A stretch of 64,000 nucleotides of DNA from Shewanella eurypsychrophilus (GTDB lineage Bacteria; Pseudomonadota; Gammaproteobacteria; Enterobacterales; Shewanellaceae), in NCBI RefSeq assembly GCF_007004545.3, contig NZ_CP045503.2, positions 4,620,102 through 4,684,101 on the forward strand, read 5' to 3'. Positions within the stretch are counted from its first letter, which is position 1. Every line of letters starts with the position of its first letter. Of the stretch, positions 1-8,336 are shown piece after piece. The translations under genes and the position numbers were made by a program. The notes beneath the pieces were generated by a model. The model was not told the origin of the DNA. It searched no databases and saw only the letters and a list, made by a program, of their open reading frames with translations.

Positions 1-925
1 GACTATATTTCAGAAAGTCATTACCATACTTTTCTTTAATAACGGCTAACTGAGATTTAGGAAATATGACTCTGAGGTGATCACCGTCATGAGGAGGCAG
101 CCCAGGAGCATGTTTCTTCAATGCTTCGAGTAAATACAGCTGGTACAGATCGATAACCAGCTTTTTTCCTGTCCGCTTGGTGGCGTTATAGAGGCTTACT
201 ATCCTATCTATATTACTCCCAGAGGCCACGACAAACGCTGGTCTGCCTTGCTCACTAAAGGCTTCTGTCATGGCTGTTTCAACTGAAGCTTCAGTGGGAA
301 ACTCTTGCGGATGACCACCATCGAGGGTCGTGCCCTCGATGAGCATAAGATCAGGCTGCTTGATATGGGAGTAGATATAATCACTGACCTTAGTTTTTCG
401 TCCATGACCACGAAAATCTCCCGTATAGAACACCTGCTTGCCTTCGACTTCGATTAATAAACTGCAGGCACCAAAGGCTGAGTGATCCATCAAAAAAGCT
501 TTTACTGTAAATGGGCCGATCTGAAACGGCTTACCTGGTGAAAACTGCTGACATAGCTCCAGTGAATTAAACCGTAATGGCTCAGGATAAAATAAATTAC
601 CGATAGTCATCATAGAGTAACTGCTATCAGACAGGTATATGTTAGCGCCTTTAGGGAGTGTAGCGAGTAGGCCATAATGATCTGGATGTGCGTGAGATAA
701 AAGATAAGCTAAAGGAGGATTAGCATCTTGTTGTTGAATATCCAGCAAAATACCATTCGCAATTGTTGGATTTGCAACGACTTCAGCAGCGAGAGATGTA
801 CCACAGCTATCCATCAGTGGAGCACCGTAATCCAATACGATACTATCCTCACCATGACGAATCTTAATGCAACTACCACCTATGGTATCTGCGCCGCGTA
901 GTATTGTGACGGAAGTTTGTGCCAT
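1..925 (-). CDS. MBL-fold metallohydrolase (RNase J/YSH1-like), partial
   Basis: The reading frame starts at the ATG at 925 and stays open for about 308 codons to the left edge, so the 3' end is missing. Residues 77-83 read SHAHPDH, the HxHxDH zinc site of the metallo-beta-lactamase fold, and a TGDFRGH segment follows in the middle of the protein. The N-terminus with IGGSCIKI and VLDYGAPL resembles MBL exonuclease/RNA-processing relatives of the RNase J and YSH1 type rather than beta-lactamases. The start codon overlaps the TAA of the upstream nuclease-like gene (TAATG), so translation is probably coupled. Substrate is unknown; a nucleic-acid or cyclic-nucleotide phosphodiesterase role is inference from the fold and from the two phosphoesterase/nuclease neighbours. 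Confidence 0.85.
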   Translation of the reverse strand, partial: MAQTSVTILRGADTIGGSCIKIRHGEDSIVLDYGAPLMDSCGTSLAAEVVANPTIANGILLDIQQQDANPPLAYLLSHAHPDHYGLLATLPKGANIYLSDSSYSMMTIGNLFYPEPLRFNSLELCQQFSPGKPFQIGPFTVKAFLMDHSAFGACSLLIEVEGKQVFYTGDFRGHGRKTKVSDYIYSHIKQPDLMLIEGTTLDGGHPQEFPTEASVETAMTEAFSEQGRPAFVVASGSNIDRIVSLYNATKRTGKKLVIDLYQLYLLEALKKHAPGLPPHDGDHLRVIFPKSQLAVIKEKYGNDFLKYS

Positions 926-1836
926 TAACACATCTCTTTGCTGAATAACTGACGATCTGTTTTATCTGTCATCACCTGCAAAACCACTTTATTTTCTCTT
1001 AACTTTTCTTCGTGACGAGACCAGCTATTACGCACATCAGCTTCGGAGTTATGGTAAAGCAGTAACCTAGGCTCATGATCGATGACCAAAGGATACACTT
1101 CTTTAGCAACGTCTCTAATGATGGGAGCTACTGATTTTCCTGCTAACTCAGTTATCTTTACCAATACCTGACAAGCGACAACATAGGCATGCTTTAACTC
1201 TTGTGGGCGGTTTTTACCCGTTAAAAACTCTCGATAATTTGCTAACTGTTCTATGACTTCCGGGGTTTCACTGTTTGTTCTGCAGCGGCTATCCGTCGTA
1301 AGCTTAGCCTCCCAAAATACTAACCGTACTTCCTCTCCATGTTGCTCCAAAGCGACTAAGTCTATACGGTACCCATCCCCAGGCAATCCCATCTCCATAT
1401 CGATCACATTACTATTTTCAGCAGCCACTTGCTCTACAAATGTCTTTTCATCGCCTTTATGTTGTTTAGATCGCTCAATCCATAGGTCTAATGTTTCACC
1501 GCCAAGGTAGCGCTCAGTCTCCTCTGGTCTCTCAGGATTTGTAAGTGTACGGTTTTCTGCCGTTAACCTTAGGTACTTCTGTGTTCTGGCTCCCTCAAAA
1601 ACGTATTTTATATGCTGTTCACAATACAATTGTTTCTTCTGATTGAAGCCCACTTTGGCTATCGCCTGCCCCTTATGGTAAAAATTTAAGTAATTTTCAC
1701 GTACAGCCAGACGAAGTCCATTAGAGGACAACTCTTCACCTGTAGGATTTAGTCGTAGCAGTAATTCCTGCCACCATAGGGGGGATTGCTCAGCAAGTTG
1801 TTGAAAAGAGAATTTTCGTGTGAATTGTTGTGCCAT
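925..1836 (-). CDS. PD-(D/E)XK-type nuclease-like protein
   Basis: A 303-residue protein, no signal peptide or membrane segment. The C-terminal half carries the spaced residues of a PD-(D/E)XK nuclease: E135 (in KTFVEQ), D159 (in RIDLV), E176-A-K178 (in FWEAKL) and a following helix with Q197 and Y201 (QLANYREFL). That is the E-D-ExK layout seen in restriction-type and repair nucleases. The N-terminal 120 residues are not recognised and may bind substrate. It starts 2 bp after the stop of the metallophosphoesterase gene and its stop overlaps the start of the MBL-fold gene, so the three are one transcription and translation unit. Nuclease activity is inferred from motifs only; the exact family is not known to me. 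Confidence 0.8.
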   Translation of the reverse strand: MAQQFTRKFSFQQLAEQSPLWWQELLLRLNPTGEELSSNGLRLAVRENYLNFYHKGQAIAKVGFNQKKQLYCEQHIKYVFEGARTQKYLRLTAENRTLTNPERPEETERYLGGETLDLWIERSKQHKGDEKTFVEQVAAENSNVIDMEMGLPGDGYRIDLVALEQHGEEVRLVFWEAKLTTDSRCRTNSETPEVIEQLANYREFLTGKNRPQELKHAYVVACQVLVKITELAGKSVAPIIRDVAKEVYPLVIDHEPRLLLYHNSEADVRNSWSRHEEKLRENKVVLQVMTDKTDRQLFSKEMC

Positions 1837-1838
1837 GG

Positions 1839-2474
1839 CTATTTCTCACCTAATTTATTTAGCTGTATAACGTTGAAATTCGGAATTTCGGCTCTCTGGT
1901 TATTACCAGGATTAGAAATAAACTTATTTTTAAACTTACTAAAGCGAGCCAAAGGTCGATGGACATGACCGCATAACAGGAATTTAGCTTTTAGCTCTCC
2001 AAACTCGATTGCAGTTCGAATATTCGCACAGCCCCAATTATTCCCCTCTTGCCTAGCGACTTTTAATTTTGATGGCGGCACATGATGAAGTAACACATCA
2101 CAATCTCTAAAAAGATAAAATTCTGGACTGTCATATGGGATACATCCAAATTTGTGCCCAAAAATGTCGACAATGTCATTATCAACACTGACTCGTTGGC
2201 TCTTTAAAGTTGTGAGCCAATGGGCAGATGCTTGAATATCATCTTGAAGTGGTAATAGATCATGGTTACCTGAACAGATAAACGTAGGCAGTGGTAGGGT
2301 TGATGTCCACTGCCTAATCCACTCTACTTGTTCATCACTGCTAAATGATTGCTGCCAAGATCCATCGAGTAGATCACCGCTAATACACAGTAAATCGTAA
2401 TGACGGGCCTGCTCCCTAACCCACTCAAATTGAGCTCGGTTAAAGTGAAGATCTGAGACATGCAATAACTTCAT
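1839..2474 (-). CDS. calcineurin-like metallophosphoesterase
   Basis: A 211-residue protein with all metallophosphoesterase blocks in order: D8-L-H10, G33-D34-LL-D37, G69-N-H-D72, an HH pair in VLLHHVPP, and GHVH near the C-terminus. These bind two metal ions and hydrolyse phosphomono- or diesters; the small size fits YfcE/MJ0936-like or 2',3'-cyclic phosphodiesterase relatives better than Mre11. I chose the ATG at 2474 because GAAAGAG lies about 9 bases before it; a TTG at 2492 would add six residues. It is the first gene of the three-gene unit with the PD-(D/E)XK-like and MBL-fold proteins. No target can be named from sequence. Confidence 0.85.
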   Translation of the reverse strand: MKLLHVSDLHFNRAQFEWVREQARHYDLLCISGDLLDGSWQQSFSSDEQVEWIRQWTSTLPLPTFICSGNHDLLPLQDDIQASAHWLTTLKSQRVSVDNDIVDIFGHKFGCIPYDSPEFYLFRDCDVLLHHVPPSKLKVARQEGNNWGCANIRTAIEFGELKAKFLLCGHVHRPLARFSKFKNKFISNPGNNQRAEIPNFNVIQLNKLGEK

Positions 2475-2876
2475 TGAATCTGACTCTTTCAACTTTTCAT
2501 ACCTTTACCATGTTAAATATCCTATATATTCAAACCAAGTCCCGAGAAGTTAAGCGTCAAGAGGTAAAAGTTTTATTTTTGCTATCCAGATCGGAAATCT
2601 GGCGATATTTATCACTAGGTAATGACTGGCACACAGGAGATTAGATGGTGGTAGTTAGGGATGGGGATAGGAGATAGCAATGTAAGCTCACATTGTAGTA
2701 GCCAAGTTTGCTAAAGAGAGCTCTTGTACATAAGCACTCTCTTTAGCAAACAGCGAGAAAGCAATGAAAACTGAAAGTAACAGGCCTATAAAAATGCTAA
2801 ATGATTAACCACCAATAGCATTTAGATCATTGGAACTAGGAGCCGTTAAGACATGAACTAGGTAAACATAACTAAG
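2475..2876. other. intergenic region between phosphoesterase operon and pldA
   Basis: About 400 bases without a credible gene. It must hold the promoter of the leftward trio, but no clear -35/-10 pair stands out. Its main feature is the long hairpin at 2707-2750, described separately. Confidence 0.5.
2707..2750. repeat. perfect 14-bp inverted repeat (hairpin)
   Basis: Arms TTTGCTAAAGAGAG (2707-2720) and its exact complement (2737-2750) enclose a 16-base loop. Neither strand has a T tract after the stem, so it is not a standard intrinsic terminator. It lies 127 bases after the pldA stop and could protect or end that transcript. Confidence 0.7.
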
Positions 2877-3914
2877 TTAAAACATATTATTGAGCGCGAT
2901 ACCTACGCCTACACGCGTTTGGCTGTGATTATAATCAATCAAACTATCGCCATAGCCGTTAAAGAAAGTAACATAGCCTTTTAGCTTGCCATAAAGCGGT
3001 GTGGTGAGATTAACTTGTACCGCGCCATTACTGGTGGAAAAATTCTGGCGTAATTTGACGCTCAGCTCATAATCACCAAAATCATAGCCCATACCGTATT
3101 CAGCATTCCCCATGTAATCAGCAATATCCGGGTTGTCATCGCCACCGGGATCTAAAGGATCCGTTTTAGTATCCTCGGGCAAACGATACCAAGGCCTGAC
3201 AAACCAGACCCAATTTTCTTTCTCAAAAATGAGTTCAGCGAATACTCGGTTCCATGAACGGGAAAGCGGTACTGAGCGGCCATTAGATTGATGCTCGATG
3301 CCAAACATAAAGCCAGTGTTGCTCTCATAGGGGTGCCAATCTAATGGCATCACATAGAACAGCTCTGGATTGTAATTAGTTTCTCTAAAAGGGCTGGAAA
3401 TGTCATCGGCATAAACCTGCCACCAAGCTTCGATAGTAAATGCGCCATAAATTCGATCGCCTTCCACAAATAAAGAGTTATAGGTAAGCGGGAACTTAAG
3501 GCTCAATTGAAATTTGGATTCAATGTTTTTTAGGCCGTCATCAAAGGCAGGATCATCGATATACACATCAGGATTAATCTCATTACTGGTATAAATCGGT
3601 AAAATATAATTCATTTTGTGGGGCGTTAGCACAAACTCAGACTGTTCACTTTGGCGCTCTTGAATAATCCGCTTAGTCAGGGCCCCTGCTTTAGTTTCTT
3701 TACCGAACATGGTCACAGTATTATCGCGATCTATCGATACTTCAGCCTCGCAAATTCCACGGATCTCACCGAGCGTCATTTCATCGGTACCAATTTCGAC
3801 TTGGTGGCTAATACACTCGCTCATCGGAGAAGCTTGCACTTGGCTCATGGCCCCAAACACTAACGATGCGATGCCTAGAGACTTATGATTTAAACGTAGC
3901 AAAATAAATTCCAT
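2877..3914 (-). CDS. pldA: outer membrane phospholipase A (OMPLA)
   Basis: A 345-residue outer-membrane beta-barrel phospholipase A1, longer than the 289-residue E. coli enzyme. A signal peptide ends around AMSQVQA (residues 22-28). The active-site block EHQSNGRS puts the catalytic His at 208 and Ser at 210, and SRSWNRVF supplies the Asn (222) of the Ser-His-Asn triad. The C-terminus (GYGDSLIDYNHS then QTRVGVGI, ending in Phe) matches the last strands of OMPLA. The extra length lies mostly in a region before the barrel (residues 30-100). It hydrolyses phospholipids that reach the outer leaflet. An operator-like palindrome lies 22-46 bases upstream of the start. Confidence 0.95.
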   Translation of the reverse strand: MEFILLRLNHKSLGIASLVFGAMSQVQASPMSECISHQVEIGTDEMTLGEIRGICEAEVSIDRDNTVTMFGKETKAGALTKRIIQERQSEQSEFVLTPHKMNYILPIYTSNEINPDVYIDDPAFDDGLKNIESKFQLSLKFPLTYNSLFVEGDRIYGAFTIEAWWQVYADDISSPFRETNYNPELFYVMPLDWHPYESNTGFMFGIEHQSNGRSVPLSRSWNRVFAELIFEKENWVWFVRPWYRLPEDTKTDPLDPGGDDNPDIADYMGNAEYGMGYDFGDYELSVKLRQNFSTSNGAVQVNLTTPLYGKLKGYVTFFNGYGDSLIDYNHSQTRVGVGIALNNMF

Positions 3915-3935
3915 ATCATTGTTGATGACGACTGT

Positions 3936-3960
3936 GAATTAATACCTATTGGTATAATTC
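3936..3960. promoter_or_regulatory. operator-like palindrome before pldA
   Basis: Core ATACC-TATT-GGTAT with outer GAATT/AATTC arms, an imperfect 25-bp palindrome 22-46 bases upstream of the pldA start. The 16-mer TTAATACCTATYGGTA recurs at 8880-8895 upstream of another leftward gene. A TetR-type dimeric repressor site would look like this; the protein is unknown. Confidence 0.4.
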
Positions 3961-4084
3961 CCTGCAAGCCATAATAAGCGGTGATGACTGCACGTCACTC
4001 TATCCTAGAGAGGCATTAAAAGACCATATCACCTTAGTATGCATAATAAATTAAGTTGTAACACATGCCAATGATTTAACTAAG

Positions 4085-4126
4085 CTCTAACCTCCAACCT
4101 CCAACCTCCAACCCCAAACCTCTAGC
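4085..4126. repeat. degenerate heptanucleotide tandem repeat
   Basis: Six 7-base units, three of them exactly CTCCAAC, flanked by CTCTAAC, CCCAAAC and CTCTAGC. The period matches the array at 49550-49605. Confidence 0.8.
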
Positions 4127-4235
4127 CAGATGCCTTAACCTCATGTTGCGCAGGAATTAATTTCATATTTATATAGGACATGAGAAAACAGAAATCACTT
4201 TTATCAAAATGTAAAAGTGGCTGAATGAAAGGGAT

Positions 4236-4259
4236 AAAAAAGGAGAGGAAAACCTCTCC
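4236..4259 (-). terminator. intrinsic terminator after the 4455-4991 gene
   Basis: On the minus strand a 7-bp stem GGAGAGG / CCTCTCC with a TTTT loop is followed directly by TTTTTT. It lies about 200 bases after the stop of the lipoprotein gene. Confidence 0.8.
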
Positions 4260-4318
4260 GAAGGGGAGTTGATGGTCAATCGTTACAGGGCTTGCTAAAG
4301 GCAAGAGTCAATACTTAT

Positions 4319-4364
4319 GCGGACGACATATAGAACCCGAATGACAAATCTATATGTCGTCCGC
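4319..4364. repeat. perfect 16-bp inverted repeat (hairpin)
   Basis: Arms GCGGACGACATATAGA (4319-4334) and exact complement (4349-4364) around a 14-base loop. No T tract follows. It sits between the lipoprotein stop and its terminator, so it would form in that mRNA's 3' untranslated region. Confidence 0.75.
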
Positions 4365-4454
4365 TTAACTCTCACCTTCTCAACATTGACAGCCCTCACT
4401 TCGAGGAATTTTGTCTATGTAACCCATTAAATAGAACAGATGAAAATAGCGGCT

Positions 4455-4991
4455 TTACAACGGTGGCGGAAGAAGCTCTAACTCACTGCTGCTTAAGGCG
4501 CCTTTTATCTCAATGGCAACCTTATAGACTTGTACAGTTCCATCAGGTGCTCCCTCACTCCAATCTAATCCTGGAGCCTCAAAGGTATAGCTGCCTTTGG
4601 TTTCAGTTTCTGTCAGCAAGCCTTCACACGTATCTGCTTCACTATCACAAACGTATGACTTACTTAGGTGCCATCGCTTCCATGCCTTTGCATTTGCTGA
4701 TTTCTCATCGGGGTCAGGAAAACCAAAGTAGACCACGCGATAATCTTTAGCATTAGTGATAGCCATTTGTTCGGCATCGCTAAGGTTAAAACTCAAGGCA
4801 CCACTGGCACCATCAAAACTCGCGAGTTGTAGTCCTATGCTTGCAGCTTTATCAACGTCAATCGTTGTCACTACTGGTGGCGGTACGATTGGATCCACTG
4901 GGTCTACAATATCGTTATCATTATCATCACTACCACAGGCTGTGACCATTAGTGCCCCAGTTAAGAGTACACCGAATAATTTATAATTCAT
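4455..4991 (-). CDS. putative lipoprotein partner of dihaem cytochrome
   Basis: A 178-residue protein beginning MNYKLFGVLLTGALMVTACGS: a type II signal peptide whose lipobox ends at the Cys of MVTAC, followed by an acidic DDNDND linker. Start taken at the ATG at 4991, which has AAAGGAG at the right spacing; the longer frame to 5036 overlaps the upstream gene and lacks this. The mature part has a Cys pair (CDSEADTC) but no known domain that I recognise. It follows the split-Soret-like cytochrome gene by 11 bases, so the two are an operon and may form a periplasmic/membrane electron-transfer pair. Function unknown. Confidence 0.75.
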   Translation of the reverse strand: MNYKLFGVLLTGALMVTACGSDDNDNDIVDPVDPIVPPPVVTTIDVDKAASIGLQLASFDGASGALSFNLSDAEQMAITNAKDYRVVYFGFPDPDEKSANAKAWKRWHLSKSYVCDSEADTCEGLLTETETKGSYTFEAPGLDWSEGAPDGTVQVYKVAIEIKGALSSSELELLPPPL

Positions 4992-5002
4992 GACGCGCTC
5001 CT

Positions 5003-5827
5003 TTAGTTGAAGTGGCCAGTATGACAAGTGGTACATTCCATATCAGCTTTAACACTAGCAGCTGAGCCCATAGTTTCACTCACACCATGACAGCTCTGAC
5101 ACGCCTGCGCTTCAGCCGAAGGCTTAGCCTCAGGTAGAAGACTAAGATCTTCACCACCATGGGCACGATTTAACAGCTCTACAAGATGGAAGGCAATGGA
5201 TGCAGACAGACGCTTACAACGCTCACCCTTTTCGGAGAACATTTTACCCGATGCCTTTGACCAGTTACTGATCGAAGAGTGACACAGAATACTGTTCGCT
5301 ACAGATGAGGTGACAACTTCATCTGTAGTCTTTTCTGCGGTGGAACCTATGCCTGCAACAAATGCATCTGAAGAGAGTGGAAGCTCAGTATTCTCGTAAT
5401 ATCTAAACGCAGCACCGATAACGGCTGAATTTTGACCATTGATATCATCAAGAATATTCACCAACATACCGGTTGCATTTACATTGCCACAAACAGTACC
5501 TTGACCTACGATCCCAGCCCAACCATATCCAGCCAATGCCGTAGGAATAGTCGCAAAGTTGGCGGCATCGACACTATCTGATGCGGCTAACATAGCAATA
5601 ATAGAGTGGAATACCTGATGCATACAACCACCACCAGTTTCATAAGCGAGTTTAGCCGTTGCCATTGCATCGAGTGGAACATACTTAAGCTTATCGCCTA
5701 ATTCTAACTTATAGTTTCCATCTGCATCTGTTGCCGCGAATGCCGAAGTTCCCATAAGCGTTGCACCTGCCGCCGCAGTACTGATACCTATGATCTTGGT
5801 TAATGCTTGTCGTCTGTTAATCGTCAT
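5003..5827 (-). CDS. split-Soret-like dihaem cytochrome c, Tat-exported
   Basis: Begins MTINRRQALTKIIG followed by an Ala-rich stretch: a twin-arginine signal ending near SAFA. Two CXXCH haem sites lie at the C-terminus (CQSCH and CTTCH). Upstream are Cys-containing blocks (GGGCMHQVF; a GYGWAGIVGQGTVCG segment; a later CHSS) that recall the C_GCAxxG_C_C family, to which split-Soret cytochromes belong. The family assignment is from memory of these motifs. It would be a soluble periplasmic redox protein. The ATG at 5827 is preferred over 5833 because AGGG is 8 bases before it. It is the first gene of a pair with the lipoprotein at 4455-4991. Confidence 0.75.
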   Translation of the reverse strand: MTINRRQALTKIIGISTAAAGATLMGTSAFAATDADGNYKLELGDKLKYVPLDAMATAKLAYETGGGCMHQVFHSIIAMLAASDSVDAANFATIPTALAGYGWAGIVGQGTVCGNVNATGMLVNILDDINGQNSAVIGAAFRYYENTELPLSSDAFVAGIGSTAEKTTDEVVTSSVANSILCHSSISNWSKASGKMFSEKGERCKRLSASIAFHLVELLNRAHGGEDLSLLPEAKPSAEAQACQSCHGVSETMGSAASVKADMECTTCHTGHFN

Positions 5828-6298
5828 AATCATTCCCTACTTAATAAGCGTTATTGTTATCTGGCTAACTGTAAAGTGGCTCGGGCAGCATTAATTTTGC
5901 CGCCGTTTGACTTGAGTTAAGTTTGCGGGGATAGGTTTATAAATAGTGTGATCTTCGGCAGGTGAATATTCGGATTAAGCAAAGGAGACTTTTGAATCAG
6001 GTAAGTGTGTCAGTGATGTAATTTACAGATTGAATATACTCACAAGTATCGATTTTACTGCATTAAAACATTCACAGATCACCTTATTTGTAAAATTCAT
6101 GTTAATTCAATAATTGTGAAGATAAAGTTCAAACCTAATTCATATCTTCAACAGTGTGATTTTGTTCTCAAAAACGTTATCTAATCGCCACTTACAGCCA
6201 TTTTTATTAACAAGTTAATAGGAGGTAGAAAGGATCACAGAAATCATTAGATTTATTGAATATGATACAAAAGTTACCTATATGAGGAAGCTAGATTG
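5828..6298. other. divergent intergenic region
   Basis: About 470 AT-rich bases between the leftward cytochrome gene and the rightward ToxR-like gene. Promoters for both must be here. An isolated AGGAGGT (around 6220) is not followed by a usable frame. No clear operator seen. Confidence 0.5.
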
Positions 6299-7033
6299 AT
6301 GCAATTAGGCAGTTGTCAGTTTGATATTCAGCGAGCGCAACTAAAAAACCTAGAAAATGGCAATATTTGGCAGCTCCCTCGGGCGGAGTTACAGGTATTA
6401 AAGCTGCTTATAGCTAGCCGTAATAGGGTTGTAGCTAAACACAAATTAGGGGCTGCCGACGAAAATCACCCACCTTTGAGTGACTCTTCAGTAACCCGCG
6501 CTGTGTTTATGTTACGTTCCTTCTTAGGACCCGAACATGAACAGTTGATTGAAACAGTAAAGAGTAAGGGATATCGACTAAGGGGCGAAGCGATACATAA
6601 ACAATCACCACATATAGCCAAGCTAAAGCCTTGGCTCATTTCAGCCTTGATAATAGCCATACTTCTCATCGCCATCGGACTGATTAGCCAGTTTTCAAAG
6701 AGTGGCTCGAGTACAAAACCCTATAATGTCACCCCGCTAACCCTCTTATCTGGCCAACAGATAAACTTGATTAGCTATTCAAAATCTAAAACCAATACAG
6801 AGTCATTAATGAGTGTTATCAATCAATTTTCTGCCGGGTTCAGAGGCTGCTACTCGGCGCCATGGCAAGATATTTATCTGTCTTTATCCCATGACGAACA
6901 GGTATTTAATATCACCATGAGAGGAGAGAAATTAGGCCAGTCGGTTGTCAGGAACCTTAAATTATCTGACTTTAGACAAGAGAAACAATTTATCTCTGAA
7001 GCTTGGTTAGATAAGGTAGCACTCTGTGAATAG
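6299..7033 (+). CDS. ToxR-like membrane-bound winged-helix regulator
   Basis: About 244 residues. Residues 1-100 form a Trans_reg_C winged helix (PRAELQVLKLL, then DSSVTRAVFMLRSFLG and VKSKGYRL as recognition helix and wing). One hydrophobic segment (WLISALIIAILLIAIGLIS, about 110-130) spans the inner membrane, and a periplasmic domain of about 110 residues carries two Cys (FRGCYS and the C-terminal ALCE), as in ToxR. GAGGAAG lies 8 bases before the ATG at 6299. The next gene overlaps its end by 8 bases and encodes a membrane-anchored periplasmic protein, so this is a ToxR/ToxS-style sensor-regulator pair. The regulated genes are unknown; the divergent cytochrome operon is a candidate. Confidence 0.85.
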   Translation: MQLGSCQFDIQRAQLKNLENGNIWQLPRAELQVLKLLIASRNRVVAKHKLGAADENHPPLSDSSVTRAVFMLRSFLGPEHEQLIETVKSKGYRLRGEAIHKQSPHIAKLKPWLISALIIAILLIAIGLISQFSKSGSSTKPYNVTPLTLLSGQQINLISYSKSKTNTESLMSVINQFSAGFRGCYSAPWQDIYLSLSHDEQVFNITMRGEKLGQSVVRNLKLSDFRQEKQFISEAWLDKVALCE

Positions 7034-7544
7034 AAAATTACTTTGGGGCATCAACGCCATAGTCTTGATCGCGCTGCTGATCAGTGTCTCCATCAGCTAT
7101 CGATATCTTAATCCAAGCGAGACCTTGATGTTAAATTGTAGCTCAGAGCTATTCGATAGACATAAAGGAGATAGCGATAAGGGACGTCATTACCTACTCG
7201 TCGATGTGATCGCTAAGGGTAAGCAGGCACAGTTTAATTATCGATACTTCAACTTAGATGGCAGCCCCGCCGGAAATATCAGCATGAAAGGCAGCTTGTT
7301 AAATTTCGATAGTGATGCCCACAAGTACGCTTTTTCAGTGAAGACCAAAGAGGAATCACAGGATGACGAGCAAGGTCGACCAGAACATATGCAATACCTC
7401 TCCTATGTCAGTTCATTTAACCTGGATAATAAAGGCATGCATAACCTGACGATAGAAACATTAGATCTCGATGAACAGAAAGACTACGCGATCGTACTAT
7501 TTCAACCGAGCAATACGGTCTGCGGTTGCCGCTTAGTGCACTAG
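7026..7544 (+). CDS. ToxS-like membrane-anchored periplasmic partner
   Basis: 172 residues with an N-terminal anchor (KLLWGINAIVLIALLISVSISY) and a periplasmic domain with Cys in NCSSEL and a C-terminal CGCRLVH. The GTG start at 7026 overlaps the regulator's last codons, suggesting translational coupling. No domain recognised by sequence; a role in stabilising or gating the adjoining ToxR-like regulator is inferred only from the gene pair layout. Confidence 0.7.
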   Translation: MNRKLLWGINAIVLIALLISVSISYRYLNPSETLMLNCSSELFDRHKGDSDKGRHYLLVDVIAKGKQAQFNYRYFNLDGSPAGNISMKGSLLNFDSDAHKYAFSVKTKEESQDDEQGRPEHMQYLSYVSSFNLDNKGMHNLTIETLDLDEQKDYAIVLFQPSNTVCGCRLVH

Positions 7545-7831
7545 CTAGGCGCTTTAACCTTGATCTGGGCTTAGCTAAAAATTATAGCGGACAACAATAG
7601 ATAGGAAAAATAAAATAAACCTGTACAAAATATAATTATCCGGTATTATTCGCCTCGCTCTGTTGTTTAGAGTTATTAAAGACATTAAGTAAAAAGTTAA
7701 ATCTAAGAATTTCTACGTTACAGTTGTGATCCTCAGTTTTCCCTTATCTTCATCGTCGCATTAAATAATTCGATTTTTGAGCACATCGCATACTGCGGTA
7801 ATTTTATGAATTTAACTATAAGGGACACATC
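7545..7831 (+). promoter_or_regulatory. promoter and long leader of cold-shock gene
   Basis: 287 bases with no gene. Major cspA-type genes carry long structured 5' leaders, and the AT-rich region with short inverted segments before 7832 fits that, but I cannot place the transcription start or a cold box. Confidence 0.35.
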
Positions 7832-8044
7832 ATGTCTAATTCAACAACTGGTCTAGTAAAATGGTTTAACGAAGAGAAAGGTTTTGGTTTCATTACTCAA
7901 GACAATGGCGGCGCTGACGTATTTGTTCACTTCCGTGCAATCGCTTCTGACGGTTTCAAGACTTTGGCTGAAGGCCAGAAAGTATCTTTCGAAGTAGAGC
8001 AAGGTCAAAAAGGCCTTCAAGCAGCTAACGTAGTTGCTATCTAA
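7832..8044 (+). CDS. CspA-family cold-shock protein
   Basis: 70 residues, the standard size. RNA-binding motifs RNP1 (KGFGFI) and RNP2 (VFVHF) are intact, and the protein starts with the typical TGLVKWFNEEKGFGF core. It is an OB-fold single-strand nucleic-acid chaperone that melts RNA structure at low temperature. AAGGGA lies before the ATG. A strong terminator follows at 8055-8093, so it is monocistronic. Which csp paralogue it is cannot be decided from sequence alone. Confidence 0.95.
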   Translation: MSNSTTGLVKWFNEEKGFGFITQDNGGADVFVHFRAIASDGFKTLAEGQKVSFEVEQGQKGLQAANVVAI

Positions 8045-8054
8045 CTTTGTAAGT

Positions 8055-8093
8055 TGACGTAAATGGTTTTATGACCATTTACGTCATATTTTA
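8055..8093 (+). terminator. intrinsic terminator of csp gene
   Basis: A 12-bp perfect stem (TGACGTAAATGG at 8055-8066 and complement at 8075-8086) with an 8-base loop, followed by an AT-rich TATTTTATT tail. Confidence 0.85.
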
Positions 8094-8336
8094 TTCTCAA
8101 CTTATTGATTTATACCGGTTCTACGAAAATATTAACATTTCAATCATCTGCTTTATGTACATGTCGTTACGTTTCTCACTTTCTTCGTTATATCATTATA
8201 AATAAACACTAAAAAATTAAGCCTGCTGTTAATACCCTCTTATCACCTTGATCATAAAATACGCCGACTAATGTCTAGCTCATCAGATCAAAACGATTTT
8301 GGGATCAACCAAGCAAACCAATCTCAAAGGTAATCA

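Larger units (their letters stand above)
3915..4454. other. gene-free region upstream of pldA
   Basis: 540 bases with no convincing gene. From left to right: an operator-like palindrome (3936-3960), a heptanucleotide array (4085-4126), an intrinsic terminator for the leftward lipoprotein gene (4236-4259) and a perfect 16-bp hairpin (4319-4364). A 60-codon open frame at 4122-4304 overlaps the terminator and is rejected. Confidence 0.6.

Noticed and set aside
4122..4304. 60-codon open frame on the minus strand
   Set aside because: It runs through a terminator hairpin, lacks a ribosome site and has no recognisable protein features.
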